Shown: positions 28,401 to 36,407, counted from the first letter of the stretch. The stretch: 64,000 nt of DNA from CAWGCE01 sp964480915 (GCA_964480915.1 CAYZRS010000023.1:6329-70328), one strand, 5' to 3'. Notes: generated by a model not told the origin, from the sequence alone. Made by a program: numbers and translations.

Positions 28401-30205
28401 CCGTCCGAATAGGCTAAGCAGCTGCCGGTGAGGCCACGCGATGGGTAGATCTGGAAAGCCGGGTTTTGCGATTCGATATGTCCCAGCTGTTGGCTCCAAT
28501 GGACGGCTCCGGTTTCATTGTCGAGCGAAAGCAGACGCAATTCGTCCTTGATTTCGGCTACAACGAACAGCTGGTCGTCGACCGGTAGTGGAGCGCCGAG
28601 AAAAAAAGCCTCGCTGAGTGCCGGGTCGTCTCCTTCGTCTCCGCCGAGTACCCAAACGGTTTTGCCTTCCGTTGCCAGCTCGAGCGCCACGAGTTTGTTC
28701 TTCTTGTGGTGATTGAGTTGATTGCCGAAACGGACGTTACGAGGCGCGGGTGACTTGATGTTTCGCAGGATGTACAGCAAATCGCCATCGCTGCTCATTT
28801 GAGCATGCACGAAGTCGCGCCAGATTCTGGTCTGCATGTCATTGGCGGGAAAATGGATGCCCGCTCGAACGACTCGTTTTTGCGGCTCGGTGGCGACCGG
28901 CTCCGGTTCGGTGTTCCAGGGATAGGGCCAAACCCGCCGACCCGAATTCAGGTCGATACCGAGAACCATTCGCGCCGCTTGCATGATGAGGTGATCGCCA
29001 ACGGCCAGCGGTTGGGCGACTGGAATCACCGCTTTTTTTGTCTCTCGAATTCGTTTGAACTCGTCAGCGATTTTCTTTTCGTCAGAGATAAAAACAGCCG
29101 TATCGACCGACCATTCTCGTTTTTGCAAAGGCATTCCGCCCCGGCTGACCGCGTTGCGATTTTGTCCGCCACGAAACATCTTCCAGGCGCCCAGATTTGA
29201 CTGTGTCGTTTGGTCGAACGTGCCGACGAGCCGGTCCAAGAGAGCCCGCGTCTCGGTGACGTTGGCAGGAAGATGCGACGAGTCGCCGGCCACGAGGATG
29301 CGGCTGTTGCCATATCGGTTGTGGGCGTCGGCCATGACGGCCGCCGCACTCTCTTCGTCACGGTTCAGCTTGTGGCAGGTCGCCAGCAGCACGGACAGCT
29401 GAGGTTCGTATCGCTGGGCCGACTGCGGCGACTCGCGCAATCGAGCCAAGTGAATCGCGGCTGTCGTCGGGAGCCCGTGGTCCATCGCATGTCGGGCGAG
29501 CAGTAAAGTTGCCTCGTAACCTGCCTCGGTGTGAAAATAGCGGCGGCTAATTTCGTCGACCTTGTCGATCTTGCGGGCTTGGACCGCGGCGTCCAATTCA
29601 CGCCGTGCCGTTTTGCCAACTTGCAGCTCGTAAAATTCGCGGCCTTGTTTTGGCAGCGAGCCCAAGATGCGGCAAGCTTTGGTCTTCAGCGTGTTGCGTG
29701 TCGTTCCGCCCGTTTGTGGCTCAGGAGCGAGAACCGGCCGTGGCCTCACGTTGGGAAATCTACCCGGCGGCTGAGGCACCGGTTCGTTCGCTATTTCTTC
29801 TTCAAGTTGGTCGGCCTCTTCGCGATCGTCTTCGGAACGCAGGAAATAATCTTCGGAGTCAGGTGCCGAGAGGATGGCGTCCAGCAGCTCGACCGCAGAG
29901 GTGTAACGCCCCTCTTCGACGTAGCGCTCGGCTCGTTCGAGACTGCGTCGCAGTTCGCGTGGCGGCGCCGGTAGGACCAGCGTCGAAACGGCCGTGTACC
30001 GACTGCGAAATTGGGCGTTGCCGATCGACGCCGGTCCGACGAGCAAAAACAGAATGACCAACCCGGCGACCAACACTTCGCGTCGACGATTCATCTTTTG
30101 AATCGCGAGCCGACACGGCTTGGCGAACGAACCGGCCCGGGAATCGCAGGGAAGTTGCCGACCGCGAAGGCCGCTTCGGTGGTGCAATCGGTATTTTTGG
30201 TTCAT
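25430..30205 (-). CDS. Giant exported TPR and PQQ-type beta-propeller protein
   Basis: The product is about 1,590 residues. A hydrophobic export signal (REVLVAGLVILFLLVGPAS) lies about 40 residues in. It is followed by a TPR-like helical region, a first propeller with PQQ-type repeats (LALEL..VWVLGG, LSLDNETGAVHWSQQLG, FELTSGKMIWKSEPF), a long central TPR region (about 800-1080), and a second propeller (AIDLIGDYDETQLRRIW, AFDRETGQPAWETPTEV). The ATG at 30205 has GAGGAG (30212-30217) six bases upstream. An ATG at 30094 would place the signal at the very N-terminus, but I see no ribosome site there. Such proteins are typical of planctomycetes; the ligand is unknown and real PQQ binding is not implied. 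Confidence 0.78.
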   Translation of the reverse strand: MNQKYRLHHRSGLRGRQLPCDSRAGSFAKPCRLAIQKMNRRREVLVAGLVILFLLVGPASIGNAQFRSRYTAVSTLVLPAPPRELRRSLERAERYVEEGRYTSAVELLDAILSAPDSEDYFLRSEDDREEADQLEEEIANEPVPQPPGRFPNVRPRPVLAPEPQTGGTTRNTLKTKACRILGSLPKQGREFYELQVGKTARRELDAAVQARKIDKVDEISRRYFHTEAGYEATLLLARHAMDHGLPTTAAIHLARLRESPQSAQRYEPQLSVLLATCHKLNRDEESAAAVMADAHNRYGNSRILVAGDSSHLPANVTETRALLDRLVGTFDQTTQSNLGAWKMFRGGQNRNAVSRGGMPLQKREWSVDTAVFISDEKKIADEFKRIRETKKAVIPVAQPLAVGDHLIMQAARMVLGIDLNSGRRVWPYPWNTEPEPVATEPQKRVVRAGIHFPANDMQTRIWRDFVHAQMSSDGDLLYILRNIKSPAPRNVRFGNQLNHHKKNKLVALELATEGKTVWVLGGDEGDDPALSEAFFLGAPLPVDDQLFVVAEIKDELRLLSLDNETGAVHWSQQLGHIESQNPAFQIYPSRGLTGSCLAYSDGILICPTTSGAIIAVDTQRRWLLWSYSYPPNSDSRLSNQNQIFQQRSRFNQANQLLEQWADAAPIIADGRVIITPVESDRVYCLNLLNGELEWRAERESSLYVAGAWNGLVIMADPDRLRAFELTSGKMIWKSEPFEDEGLTCGRGFYCEGHYYHPTSAKQLLKVDIADGSFKETMQSEYELGNLICHGDYVISQSHDAVHAFLQRDRMRPFIAKQLRESPNDPAVLENHASLLIGDGETEDAIRVLRRADTLAESPQSQRSIRSTLAMLLMDQLTADFTKHEELLDEVNELLSTSNDRRLQRQFHRTVATGFRDSDRTLDAFRELLAYAELVIDSAEDVDAERTEKLADDHRVDMTLWVSEQLGELHAEMSTTDQAQANALLREKQAAWQNLKLETAQTWLACISNLPIAAEATLQLADRYSAQQRTMAAELLLAGLSEQLESPLTEEAQWPLEATAKLAQLLLAKGEWETAERVLARLSSLDGSRKLSGDLTRATLEQKLQQRELENEFGTQNWPRGEASWEDLLKNNHNRYANSQMPVKQQFSDALWPHEYRVEINRSQLIVYDGYNRIRKQIKSTGTVGNSTFEVVTRGHLLICSNGTEVAAIDLIGDYDETQLRRIWKDAIGDSQGQLNRQSNVNANLLLTIDRRVLGPVSDRGVAYLKRGDLVCSDLLTGEPIWKVAKVGTNATVFGNRQFVFVAAKDSVTAHKYDMRNGRLLGKLELPFKKKQWRSFGTRLLGWKTEKKLMLNLFDAVAEKEVWHRECAASAPVRLINGRHIAICEPSGKLEILETDTGKTVVLHDLEVEGELNHLVVLETPDQFIVGAGKPNARRGTRFGRTASGFQLSGQLYAFDRETGQPAWETPTEVIDYQLLTRQAVNTPILVFARSYTVPKTPNTPRPQPVNELACIDRRNGEVIFRNRLNSVHPFTVTANPTDASLAIEYVYGNKGHTITFNGENSQDGKKPANKLGPVDVETEAPTKESEDPFAQ

Positions 30206-30652
30206 CCGTCTCTCCTCGCGAGGCCAAGCTCTGAAACCGCTGGACGGGCCAAAAACAGCACGATTGCTGGCTCCGTCGCACCAATCTTGGACGAAATCGA
30301 AGAATTCCTGGTTCTCGTCCATTTCCCGTATTTTGACACTTTTCTGCGAGTTTCGCGGGGCCTACGAAGGCCGCGTGAGCCCCTGGAATTCGCGTAAAAG
30401 CTTACGGCTCAATATCTTACAAGCCTGGACGAAGCGAGACAATTGAAGCTGTGAATCGCTGAATAAGTCTCGATTGAGGGGCAAAATCACTCAGAACCGC
30501 TTGAATCGTAGACTAAACTTGCATTTACAGGGTTGCATTTTGAAGGTCAGAACAGTCAAATCTCCCACCGACCGGCAATACGGTCGATTGTTTCACTAAT
30601 TAGTGTTCTGGACGTAAACACCAAGGAGGGCCTTTCTCGAAAGGCAAACACG
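30206..30652. other. Intergenic region between two divergent genes
   Basis: This 447-base stretch separates the PQQ-protein and HU-like genes, which are transcribed away from each other, so promoters for both should lie here. It is more AT-rich than its surroundings around 30470-30610. I cannot assign a promoter with confidence. The last 30 bases hold the unusual HU ribosome-binding structure listed separately. Confidence 0.5.
30623..30652 (+). promoter_or_regulatory. Shine-Dalgarno plus hairpin spacer before the HU-like gene
   Basis: AAGGAGGG (30623-30630) is a near-perfect Shine-Dalgarno but lies 22 bases before the ATG at 30653, too far to work directly. Between them GCCTTT and AAAGGC (30630-30645, loop CTCG) form a hairpin that leaves a seven-base single-stranded spacer (30646-30652). 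Folding would bring the site to an effective normal distance. This is inference from sequence; no alternative Shine-Dalgarno of comparable strength is nearer. Confidence 0.5.
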
Positions 30653-30970
30653 ATGGCCAAAGCTGCCGGAAAACCACCTACAAAGACCGAAGTTTACTCG
30701 AAGATGGCCGAATCGACGGGCATGAGCAAGAAGGAAATTGCTGCCGTCATGGACGCCTTGCAGGAACAAATCCGCAAAGCACTGGGCAAAGGCGGTCCTA
30801 AGGCTTTCACGATCCACGGTTTGTGCAAAGTCACGGTTCAACATAAGCCTGCGACCAAGGAACGAAAGGGTATCAACCCGTTCACTGGCGAAGAGACGAC
30901 GTTCAAAGCCAAGCCGGCTCGCAACGTTGTGAAAGTTCGCCCGTTGAAGAATCTGAAGGACATGGTGTAA
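30653..30970 (+). CDS. HU-family DNA-binding protein
   Basis: The 105-residue protein begins MAKAAGKPPTKTEVYSKMAE and shows the HU/IHF pattern: a helical N-terminal half (KEIAAVMDALQEQIRKALGK), the strand GPKAFTIHGLCKVTVQ and the arm-region motif KGINPFTGEETTFKAKPARN (compare GRNPxTGEE in HU), ending in VKVRPLKNLKDMV. The short basic N-terminal extension before the HU fold is usual in planctomycete members. HU proteins bend and compact DNA without strong sequence preference. The upstream open frame to 30533 is not coding-like. A structured Shine-Dalgarno spacer precedes the start and a strong intrinsic terminator follows 43 bases after the stop, so the gene looks monocistronic. Confidence 0.92.
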   Translation: MAKAAGKPPTKTEVYSKMAESTGMSKKEIAAVMDALQEQIRKALGKGGPKAFTIHGLCKVTVQHKPATKERKGINPFTGEETTFKAKPARNVVKVRPLKNLKDMV

Positions 30971-31012
30971 GCCATCGTCTGATAAGGTCTGATTCATCGG
31001 ATACGTAGAAGA

Positions 31013-31040
31013 GCCCACCGAATTTCGGTGGGCTTTTTTT
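31013..31040 (+). terminator. Rho-independent terminator after the HU-like gene
   Basis: GCCCACCG and CGGTGGGC form a perfect eight-base stem with a five-base loop (AATTT), followed by seven T residues. This is the clearest intrinsic terminator in the window and isolates the HU-like gene from the selenoprotein gene downstream. Confidence 0.95.
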
Positions 31041-31188
31041 GCGACTTTTCAGTTGTTTTCGACCGTTGGCCCGATTCATGTTCAGATTCAGTCACGATCC
31101 GCGGCTGTCTTGCGAAACTTGAGCGACGCTGGAGTGTTGAATCATCAGAAGAGAATTGGTCCAAGTTGTTTCGATGAGGAAAATCACC

Positions 31189-32214
31189 ATGTTGCGATAT
31201 TCGGGTGTTCCGCGCTATGTTGCCGGTTTGGTGTTCGGTTTAGCCGTCGGTTTCGCATCGCTGACGCTCTTACCAGCAGCCGCCCAGGGCGGCCTGCCGG
31301 CCGGCATCGAATGGTACGGCATTTTGGAAGATGGATTGGCCGAAGCCGCGCGAACCGATCGTCCGATTCTGCTGCTTTCAGCGGCGCCCCAGTGTGGCGG
31401 TGTCTCTGGGCTGTGGTGACCTGGCAAGCAAGATATGGACAGGAGTTACTTGTCCTCCGCCGATGTTGTCGAAGCTTCTCGCAATTTTGTTTGCATCCGT
31501 CTAGCGACCTACGAAGACGCGAAAGAAGCTGAGTTTCTCAAGCAGGTGTTTGGTCGAGATGGCAAACTGGAAAACACGGTGTTTTGTTTTCTCAACCCGA
31601 ACGCGTCGGAAAGGCTAACGCGGGCAGGCCGTGGGCCGCGATTTCAATTTGAAGGCCCCGCTGAGATGGCCGAGTTCATGAATCAAACCGCCTTCCGATT
31701 TCCAGGGAAGCCGGATGGCGAATCTTCGGCTCCTTCCCTCCCGCAAATGAAGAATCTTCGGTTGGCCCTGAACGTGGCCGCTTGTGATGGCTTGCCGCTG
31801 GTCGTGGTGCATGCGGCGACCGAATCGCAACGCCAACAAATGGCCCAGCGACTGTCGACGGCCTCACGTCGGGAAATGGGTGGCAAATTTCACTTTTACG
31901 AATCTGACAATTCGACAGAATTGAGGAAATTGATTGGCTCGAAACCACGAAGTTCCTTTTATGTCATCGAGCCGGACGAATTCGGTCAGGATGGTAAGCT
32001 GATTCGGACGTTGGCGGCTGACACCGATGCGGAGTCGCTAGCGCACCAATTGGAGAAAGTCGCCGCATCGTTGAGCAAGCCGACGAAAAGTCACCGTCTG
32101 CATGTTCGCGCCGGGACGTCCCAAGGTATCCGCTGGGAGACCGAGATTCCCGTTACGGATGAAATGGCGAAAAAAGCAACCGAGCGTCGCCAATCGCGAG
32201 GTGCAAGGCCCTAG
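31189..32214 (+). CDS. Probable selenoprotein: exported thioredoxin-like protein with in-frame UGA (Sec77)
   Basis: Two open frames, 31189-31416 and 31420-32214, lie in the same reading frame and are separated only by a TGA at 31417-31419. Reading TGA as selenocysteine gives a 341-residue protein: signal peptide (to about 33), then a thioredoxin-like start (EWYGILEDGLAEAARTDRPI, LLLSAAPQC) and the motif C69-GGVSGLW-U77-PGK, followed by the next helix and strand (SADVVEASRNFVCIRL). U sits directly after Trp, as does the nucleophilic Cys of thioredoxins; the usual second Cys is Lys and C69 may be the resolving residue. A SECIS-like hairpin lies at 31437-31455. GAGGA is nine bases before ATG 31189. 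I do not recognise a named family. The Ycf48-like gene follows after 11 bases. Confidence 0.82.
31437..31455 (+). promoter_or_regulatory. Predicted bacterial SECIS element
   Basis: GGACAGG (31437-31443) pairs with CTTGTCC (31449-31455) in a seven-base stem including one G-U pair, with the apical loop AGUUA. The loop begins 24 bases after the UGA and has G as its second base. Both features match the published bacterial SECIS rules (loop 16-37 bases from UGA, G in the first two loop positions). The encoded codons include AGG for Arg where CGN dominates nearby, consistent with structural constraint. Confidence 0.75.
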
Positions 32215-32225
32215 AGCTTGAAATC

Positions 32226-33275
32226 ATGTGGAAGTTGACGCCAGCGATCATTGTTCTTGCTGTAGCGAGTGCAGCCGCCGATGAACCGCTCCTGCAATGG
32301 CAGGTGCAAAAGAGCCCCGTCGAGGTCAGCCTGCGGGGGCTCAGTGTTGTTAATGACGAGGTTGCCTGGGCCAGCGGCGCTGCCGGCACGGTGGTGCGAA
32401 CAGTCGATGCAGGACGCACCTGGGAATGGGTCAAAGTTCCAGGGGCTGAGGAACTCGATTTCCGCGATATCGAGGCGATGGGCGAGCAAGAAGCCGTCGT
32501 CCTATCGGCCGGTTCGCCAGCGAGGGCTTACCGCACTGATGATGGTGGCAAAACATGGAAAATCGTGTTTGAAGATGCTCGCCCTGGCATCTTTTTTGAC
32601 GCCATGATCATCGACGGTCAGCAAGGCCTAGCGTTTAGCGACCCGATCGAGGGACGGTTGGTCCTCCTATCGACAAACGATGCTGGCCGTTCCTGGACTC
32701 TGCGAGCTCCACAAGACTGTCCGGAGACGCTGCCCGGCGAGGCTGGTTTTGCAGCCAGCGGGAGTTGTTTGGCTTCGTCGGGCGGGCGGCGTTGGATTGG
32801 GTTGGGAGGCGAGACGGCCGAGCCGTCCCGGGCTCGCATCCTGCGTTCGTTCGATGCGGGGGCGACTTGGAGTGCCGCGAGGACCCCGCTCCGCAGCGGC
32901 GAGTCACGTGGCGTCTTCTCGGTCGCATTTCTTGACGCTCAACGAGGAATCGCAGTCGGCGGTGATTACACCGATCCGGAGGACACGACCGATGTGGTGG
33001 CTGTCACAAAAGACGGCGGACAAACGTGGACGATTCCCGCCAGCGGGCCGTCGGGGTACCGATCTTGCGTGGCCTGTATCCCCAAGTCGCTGATCTGTGT
33101 GGCTGTGGGCCGGAACGGGGCCGACATATCGACCGATGCGGGACAATCTTGGCAGCGATGCGGTGAAGAGCCCTACCAAGCGGTCGCCTTTTCACCAACC
33201 GGCCGCTGCGGCTGGGCGGTGAGTGGCCAAGGAAAACTCGCTCGCGTGCATGTCAGCGGCCAGGGTACGAATTAG
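32226..33275 (+). CDS. Ycf48/HCF136-like secreted beta-propeller protein
   Basis: A signal peptide (MWKLTPAIIVLAVASAAADE) is followed by about six repeats of the Ycf48/BNR type: SVVNDEVAWASGAAGTVVRT, TVDAGRTWEWVKV, RTDDGGKTWKIVF, STNDAGRSWTLRAP, RSFDAGATWSAAR, VTKDGGQTWTIPA and STDAGQSWQRCG. The DxGxTW units are Asp-box motifs at blade turns of a propeller. In photosynthetic organisms this family helps assemble photosystem II; elsewhere the function is unknown, and sialidase-type catalytic residues are not evident. It starts 11 bases after the selenoprotein stop, so the two are probably co-transcribed. The tRNA-Phe gene lies on the opposite strand downstream. Confidence 0.82.
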   Translation: MWKLTPAIIVLAVASAAADEPLLQWQVQKSPVEVSLRGLSVVNDEVAWASGAAGTVVRTVDAGRTWEWVKVPGAEELDFRDIEAMGEQEAVVLSAGSPARAYRTDDGGKTWKIVFEDARPGIFFDAMIIDGQQGLAFSDPIEGRLVLLSTNDAGRSWTLRAPQDCPETLPGEAGFAASGSCLASSGGRRWIGLGGETAEPSRARILRSFDAGATWSAARTPLRSGESRGVFSVAFLDAQRGIAVGGDYTDPEDTTDVVAVTKDGGQTWTIPASGPSGYRSCVACIPKSLICVAVGRNGADISTDAGQSWQRCGEEPYQAVAFSPTGRCGWAVSGQGKLARVHVSGQGTN

Positions 33276-33328
33276 CTGGCGACCGATGCGCGGCGACGGG
33301 CGCCACTGGCTAGGAATTATGAGCGTAG

Positions 33329-33401
33329 TGGTCGGGGGCGGATTTGAACCGCCGACACGTGGATTTTCAGTCCACTGCTCTACCAACTGAGCTACCCGAC
33401 C
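33329..33401 (-). tRNA. tRNA-Phe (GAA)
   Basis: The minus strand folds as a standard 73-base cloverleaf: acceptor GGTCGGG pairs with CCCGACC, D-arm GCTCAGTTGGTAGAGC, anticodon arm GTGGA-CTGAAAA-TCCAC with anticodon GAA, and T-arm GGCGGTTCAAATCCGCC. The discriminator is A. CCA is not encoded (CTA follows), so it must be added after transcription. Confidence 0.97.
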
Positions 33402-33536
33402 TCCCCTGCTGAACCACCTTGTTCCGGCAGGCAAGTCGCACAGTCTAAACGAAAGTGATCGACGGGAAAACGGGGCCTGCGGGGCTGGCAAGGCGTTATC
33501 GGGCCCGGGAACGTCGGGTTGGGTCGGCTCATCGGG

Positions 33537-33740
33537 TTACACCGTCCCCTCGCGGCAGGCCGAGCCTCTCGCGACGCCATGGGCACTGAGGTGCTCCCAG
33601 CGGTTCTCCAGCTCGTCCAGGTCACGCGATAACTCGGACGAAAATTGCAAAAACGGACGGAGGGACGTTCTGATCGGAGCGGCATCGCCGGGCTGCGTCA
33701 ATTCGACCGTGAATTTTGTGCATGGGTTGGAAACAGACAT
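33537..33740 (-). CDS. Small hypothetical protein (67 aa)
   Basis: An open frame with ATG at 33740 encodes MSVSNPCTKFTVELTQPGDA and then a helical, acidic segment (FSSELSRDLDELENRWEHLS). There is no signal peptide, membrane helix or known motif. The frame remains open upstream to 33842, but that part reads less like protein. It could be a small planctomycete-specific regulator, or not a gene at all. It lies between tRNA-Phe and another small gene on the same strand. Confidence 0.4.
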   Translation of the reverse strand: MSVSNPCTKFTVELTQPGDAAPIRTSLRPFLQFSSELSRDLDELENRWEHLSAHGVARGSACREGTV

Positions 33741-33904
33741 GATTTCGCTCGTTCGGTTTGTGGGCTCTGAGAAGCGGGTGACTATTTCACCCTGCGGAGG
33801 CCAGCCGCGCGAGGGGACATGATTTTCGAGAAAATTCGCCAAAGTCTGAGGTGGCTGTGGTGGCTGAGGTGGCGGTGGTCGGCAATCCCAGCCGCTCGCG
33901 ACCG

Positions 33905-34237
33905 CTATTCGGGTTGCGGGTCAGAGTCGGAGAGGATGTCGGCAACATCCTGAGCCACTTTGAGCGCTTTTCGCGCTTTGTCCATGCCTCCGCAAACCTG
34001 CACAAACTTGGCGGCTGCGCGGATGATGTGAGCCGGCGCCCCTTCGTCGGAAGCGGCCGTTCCGTAGGTGCGCATGATGAACTTGACGTTCGACACGTAG
34101 GCCGCGCTGATCTTGTGCTTCTTGAGTGCCTCAGCGATTTCGGTCGGACGGGCATTCGGATGACTGGCCAGGTAGTCTTTGATTAGCTGCGCTTTGCTAA
34201 CCTGTGGAGCGCGTCGATTTTTCGTTTTCTTATTCAT
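33905..34237 (-). CDS. Small helix-turn-helix-like protein (110 aa)
   Basis: The product begins with a basic stretch (MNKKTKNRRAPQVSKAQLIK) and then reads DYLASHPNARPTEIAEALKK and ISAAYVSNVKFIMRTYG, which looks like a small winged-helix or HTH unit: helix, turn (NARPTEIAEAL), recognition helix (AAYVSNVKFIM). A second helical segment (KARKALKVAQDVADILSDS) and an acidic tail follow. Short proteins of this pattern are common in planctomycetes. DNA binding is inferred and no target is known. An ATG six bases earlier (34243) is also possible. Confidence 0.65.
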   Translation of the reverse strand: MNKKTKNRRAPQVSKAQLIKDYLASHPNARPTEIAEALKKHKISAAYVSNVKFIMRTYGTAASDEGAPAHIIRAAAKFVQVCGGMDKARKALKVAQDVADILSDSDPQPE

Positions 34238-34243
34238 ACACAT

Positions 34244-34668
34244 TCAGCGTGGCAACACGCATAAGTCACAATCGATCAATCCCCTCGTCTAAAACTTGGT
34301 GTATTCTCGGCGAAAGAGCAAGAAAACTTGGACCGATCGAGGGGTTTCCGCCGCGCTCGTAATCCTGCCTCGGGTGTGTCTATGCGGACTGCAGCGATTG
34401 GTTTGTTATATCGCCAATGTAGGATGGCCAGGATACGTTGCCAACATGACGCTGGGTTGGTCGAATTCCGAGGGTCCATCGATTTCAGTAAGTACTTATT
34501 TGCAAAAGACTTGGGAATCCGACAATACGTTGACAGGCGGTAGTCGCTGGGTTTACGATTTGACTGGAATAAATGAGGTGTTTTGGCAGCGTAGGAGGAG
34601 TTGGGCCTCGGGCCACTCCACCGGTTTTCGGCGTCCGAAAACGCGGCTGGGACCGTTAGCGGCAAGGC
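34244..34668. other. Intergenic region ahead of the ExbBD gene train
   Basis: These 425 bases separate the small HTH gene (minus strand) from the plus-strand ExbBD-containing train and must hold the promoter of the latter. Overlapping open frames exist on both strands, but their translations are Arg/Trp/Cys-rich with no family resemblance. I see no repeat or riboswitch I can support. Confidence 0.45.
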
Positions 34669-36405
34669 ATGAGGTGCTGCGTGGATCGGCCAAGTACTAT
34701 CTTTCCTAGCCGTTTTCATGATGGGCAGCGTTCCGTTGGGGCCAAAACCAACGGCCTTCAAGCGGTGGGTTCGGTTAGGTGCCGACTCCAAATTCTCTCG
34801 TTGTGCCTCGGTTTCTGGGCCACGCTCGGTACGGTTCCGACTTGGGGACTCACCCCTAACAGCCCTGAGGTCAAGGCGCTGATTGATACCGGGGTCGATT
34901 GGCTAGACAGCCACTCGTCACACAACCAGCTTGGTGGCAAGGCGCTTGTCGCGATGGTGTTCTTAAAGGCAGGCCGGCCAGACCATCCTGCGATCGCCGA
35001 AGCGGTGTCCGCCTGCCAAGCGTTCGCGTCCAAGGAAAAGAAGCAGATCGCCAGGGTCAAGGAAGTCTATAGCTTGGGGCTGTCGATTATTTTTCTTTGC
35101 GAATTGGATCCGATTGTCCATCGATCCTCCATCCAGGCACTCCTTGAAGGGCTGTACGAACGGCAAGCCTTGAACCGGGGAACAGGACAAGACGGCGGTT
35201 TCGGCTACATGAACCGGGGCACCGGCGATACGTCGATGACTCAGTACGCCGTGCTGGCCATGTGGACCGCCCATCGATCGGGCATCGAAGTACCGGGAGA
35301 GCATGTCAAAGAGGTTTGCGAATGGCTTTTGCGGACGCAAGATCCAACGGGCGTCTGGGGCTATCAAGGACAGGCGGCAGGGTTGGGGCAACGGAAGCGG
35401 CAGAAAGAAACAAGCAGTTCGATGGCCGCGGCCGGGACGGGCAGTATTTACATGCTCTCCGATCTACTCGGCCTGAAGCTTGTTGTGAATGCGCCGATAG
35501 GAAACACCGAGATCCCGCCAGCGTTAGTCCCCGTCCCGCAAGACAATGCCAAGCCGGTGAAAGCAAGCGGCAAAGGGAATCTCAGGAGCGAAGTCAGCCA
35601 GTCAGCCCGGGACGGTGATAAGTGGCTCGCTGGTAAAATTAAGTCCGATCCGTGGCCCAAAGGCTACCCCTTCTACTACTACTATGCATTAGAACGGTAT
35701 CAAAGCTTTCGTGAATTGGCGACGAATTCGGTCGATGATTCACCCGAGTGGTACGAAATTGGTGTTGGAGAAATCAAAAAACAAATGGAAGAACGGGGAC
35801 GGTGGCAAGGTGGCTGTGATCGGACCGTCAGCACTTCCTTTGCGGTCCTCTTTCTCATGCGAGGCACGAAGAAGACGATTCAAAAATCGTTGGGCAGCGG
35901 AAGCGGGCTACTCGTCGGTGGTCGAGGCTTACCGAGCGACGTGAGCCAAGTCCGGTTGCAAGGTGGAAAGTTGGTCAATTCTTCCATTCGTGTGCCAGCC
36001 GTAGAACTGCTGGATTTGCTGGAGACGGCTGAGAGTGCCGATTTAGACGAGTATATCCGCAATCCTTCATCGATTCAGATACGGGGAACTGCCGCTGAGC
36101 AATCCGCCCAAGCGAACCGCTTTCGACGGCTTGTGCGAGATGAAGATCACCGTATCCGACGGCTGGCGGTTCAGGCATTGGCCGCTCATCGCGACCTCGA
36201 CAATGTGCCTTATTTGATTTATGCCGTCACCGATCCGGATCACAACGTTTCGTCGAAAGCGCGCGAAGGGCTGCGTTTCATCAGTCGCAACCTGCTGGGA
36301 GTCTCTGCGAACCTTTCGCCGAAGGCGTCCGAGAAAGAAGCAATTGCGAACCAGTGGAAGGAGTGGTATCGCGTCATCAATCCCGACGTGAGATTCCTCG
36401 ACTGA
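34669..36405 (+). CDS. Terpenoid-cyclase-like toroid protein with C-terminal HEAT-like repeats, exported
   Basis: A hydrophobic segment (LQILSLCLGFWATLGTVPTW) about 40 residues in probably serves for export. Residues 65-390 show the alpha/alpha-toroid of the prenyltransferase/squalene-cyclase fold, with repeats such as VKALIDTGVDWLDSH, GGFGYMNRGTGDTSMTQYAV and EVCEWLLRTQDPTGVWGY. A cyclase DxDD motif is not evident, so a binding or structural role is more likely than terpene chemistry. The C-terminus has HEAT-type helices (RRLVRDEDHRIRRLAVQALA, VPYLIYAVTDPDHNVSSKAR). The ATG at 34669 is the first available; the start is uncertain. It is the first gene of the ExbB/ExbD train and ends two bases before the next ATG. 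Confidence 0.75.
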   Translation: MRCCVDRPSTIFPSRFHDGQRSVGAKTNGLQAVGSVRCRLQILSLCLGFWATLGTVPTWGLTPNSPEVKALIDTGVDWLDSHSSHNQLGGKALVAMVFLKAGRPDHPAIAEAVSACQAFASKEKKQIARVKEVYSLGLSIIFLCELDPIVHRSSIQALLEGLYERQALNRGTGQDGGFGYMNRGTGDTSMTQYAVLAMWTAHRSGIEVPGEHVKEVCEWLLRTQDPTGVWGYQGQAAGLGQRKRQKETSSSMAAAGTGSIYMLSDLLGLKLVVNAPIGNTEIPPALVPVPQDNAKPVKASGKGNLRSEVSQSARDGDKWLAGKIKSDPWPKGYPFYYYYALERYQSFRELATNSVDDSPEWYEIGVGEIKKQMEERGRWQGGCDRTVSTSFAVLFLMRGTKKTIQKSLGSGSGLLVGGRGLPSDVSQVRLQGGKLVNSSIRVPAVELLDLLETAESADLDEYIRNPSSIQIRGTAAEQSAQANRFRRLVRDEDHRIRRLAVQALAAHRDLDNVPYLIYAVTDPDHNVSSKAREGLRFISRNLLGVSANLSPKASEKEAIANQWKEWYRVINPDVRFLD

Positions 36406-36407
36406 AC

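Noticed and set aside
30533..30652. Longer N-terminus for the HU-like protein.
   Set aside because: The extra 40 residues match no HU family member, and the start at 30653 gives the usual planctomycete HU N-terminus.
31156..31532. Frameshifted or degraded pseudogene at the TGA interruption, or two separate genes (31156-31419 and 31435-32214).
   Set aside because: The two parts share one frame, the protein pattern continues straight through the TGA, and a SECIS-like hairpin sits at the right distance. Recoding explains this better than decay.
34296..34709. Plus-strand open frame of 137 codons upstream of the ExbBD train.
   Set aside because: The translation is rich in Trp, Arg, Cys and Ser with no fold or family resemblance, and it overlaps the start of the next gene.
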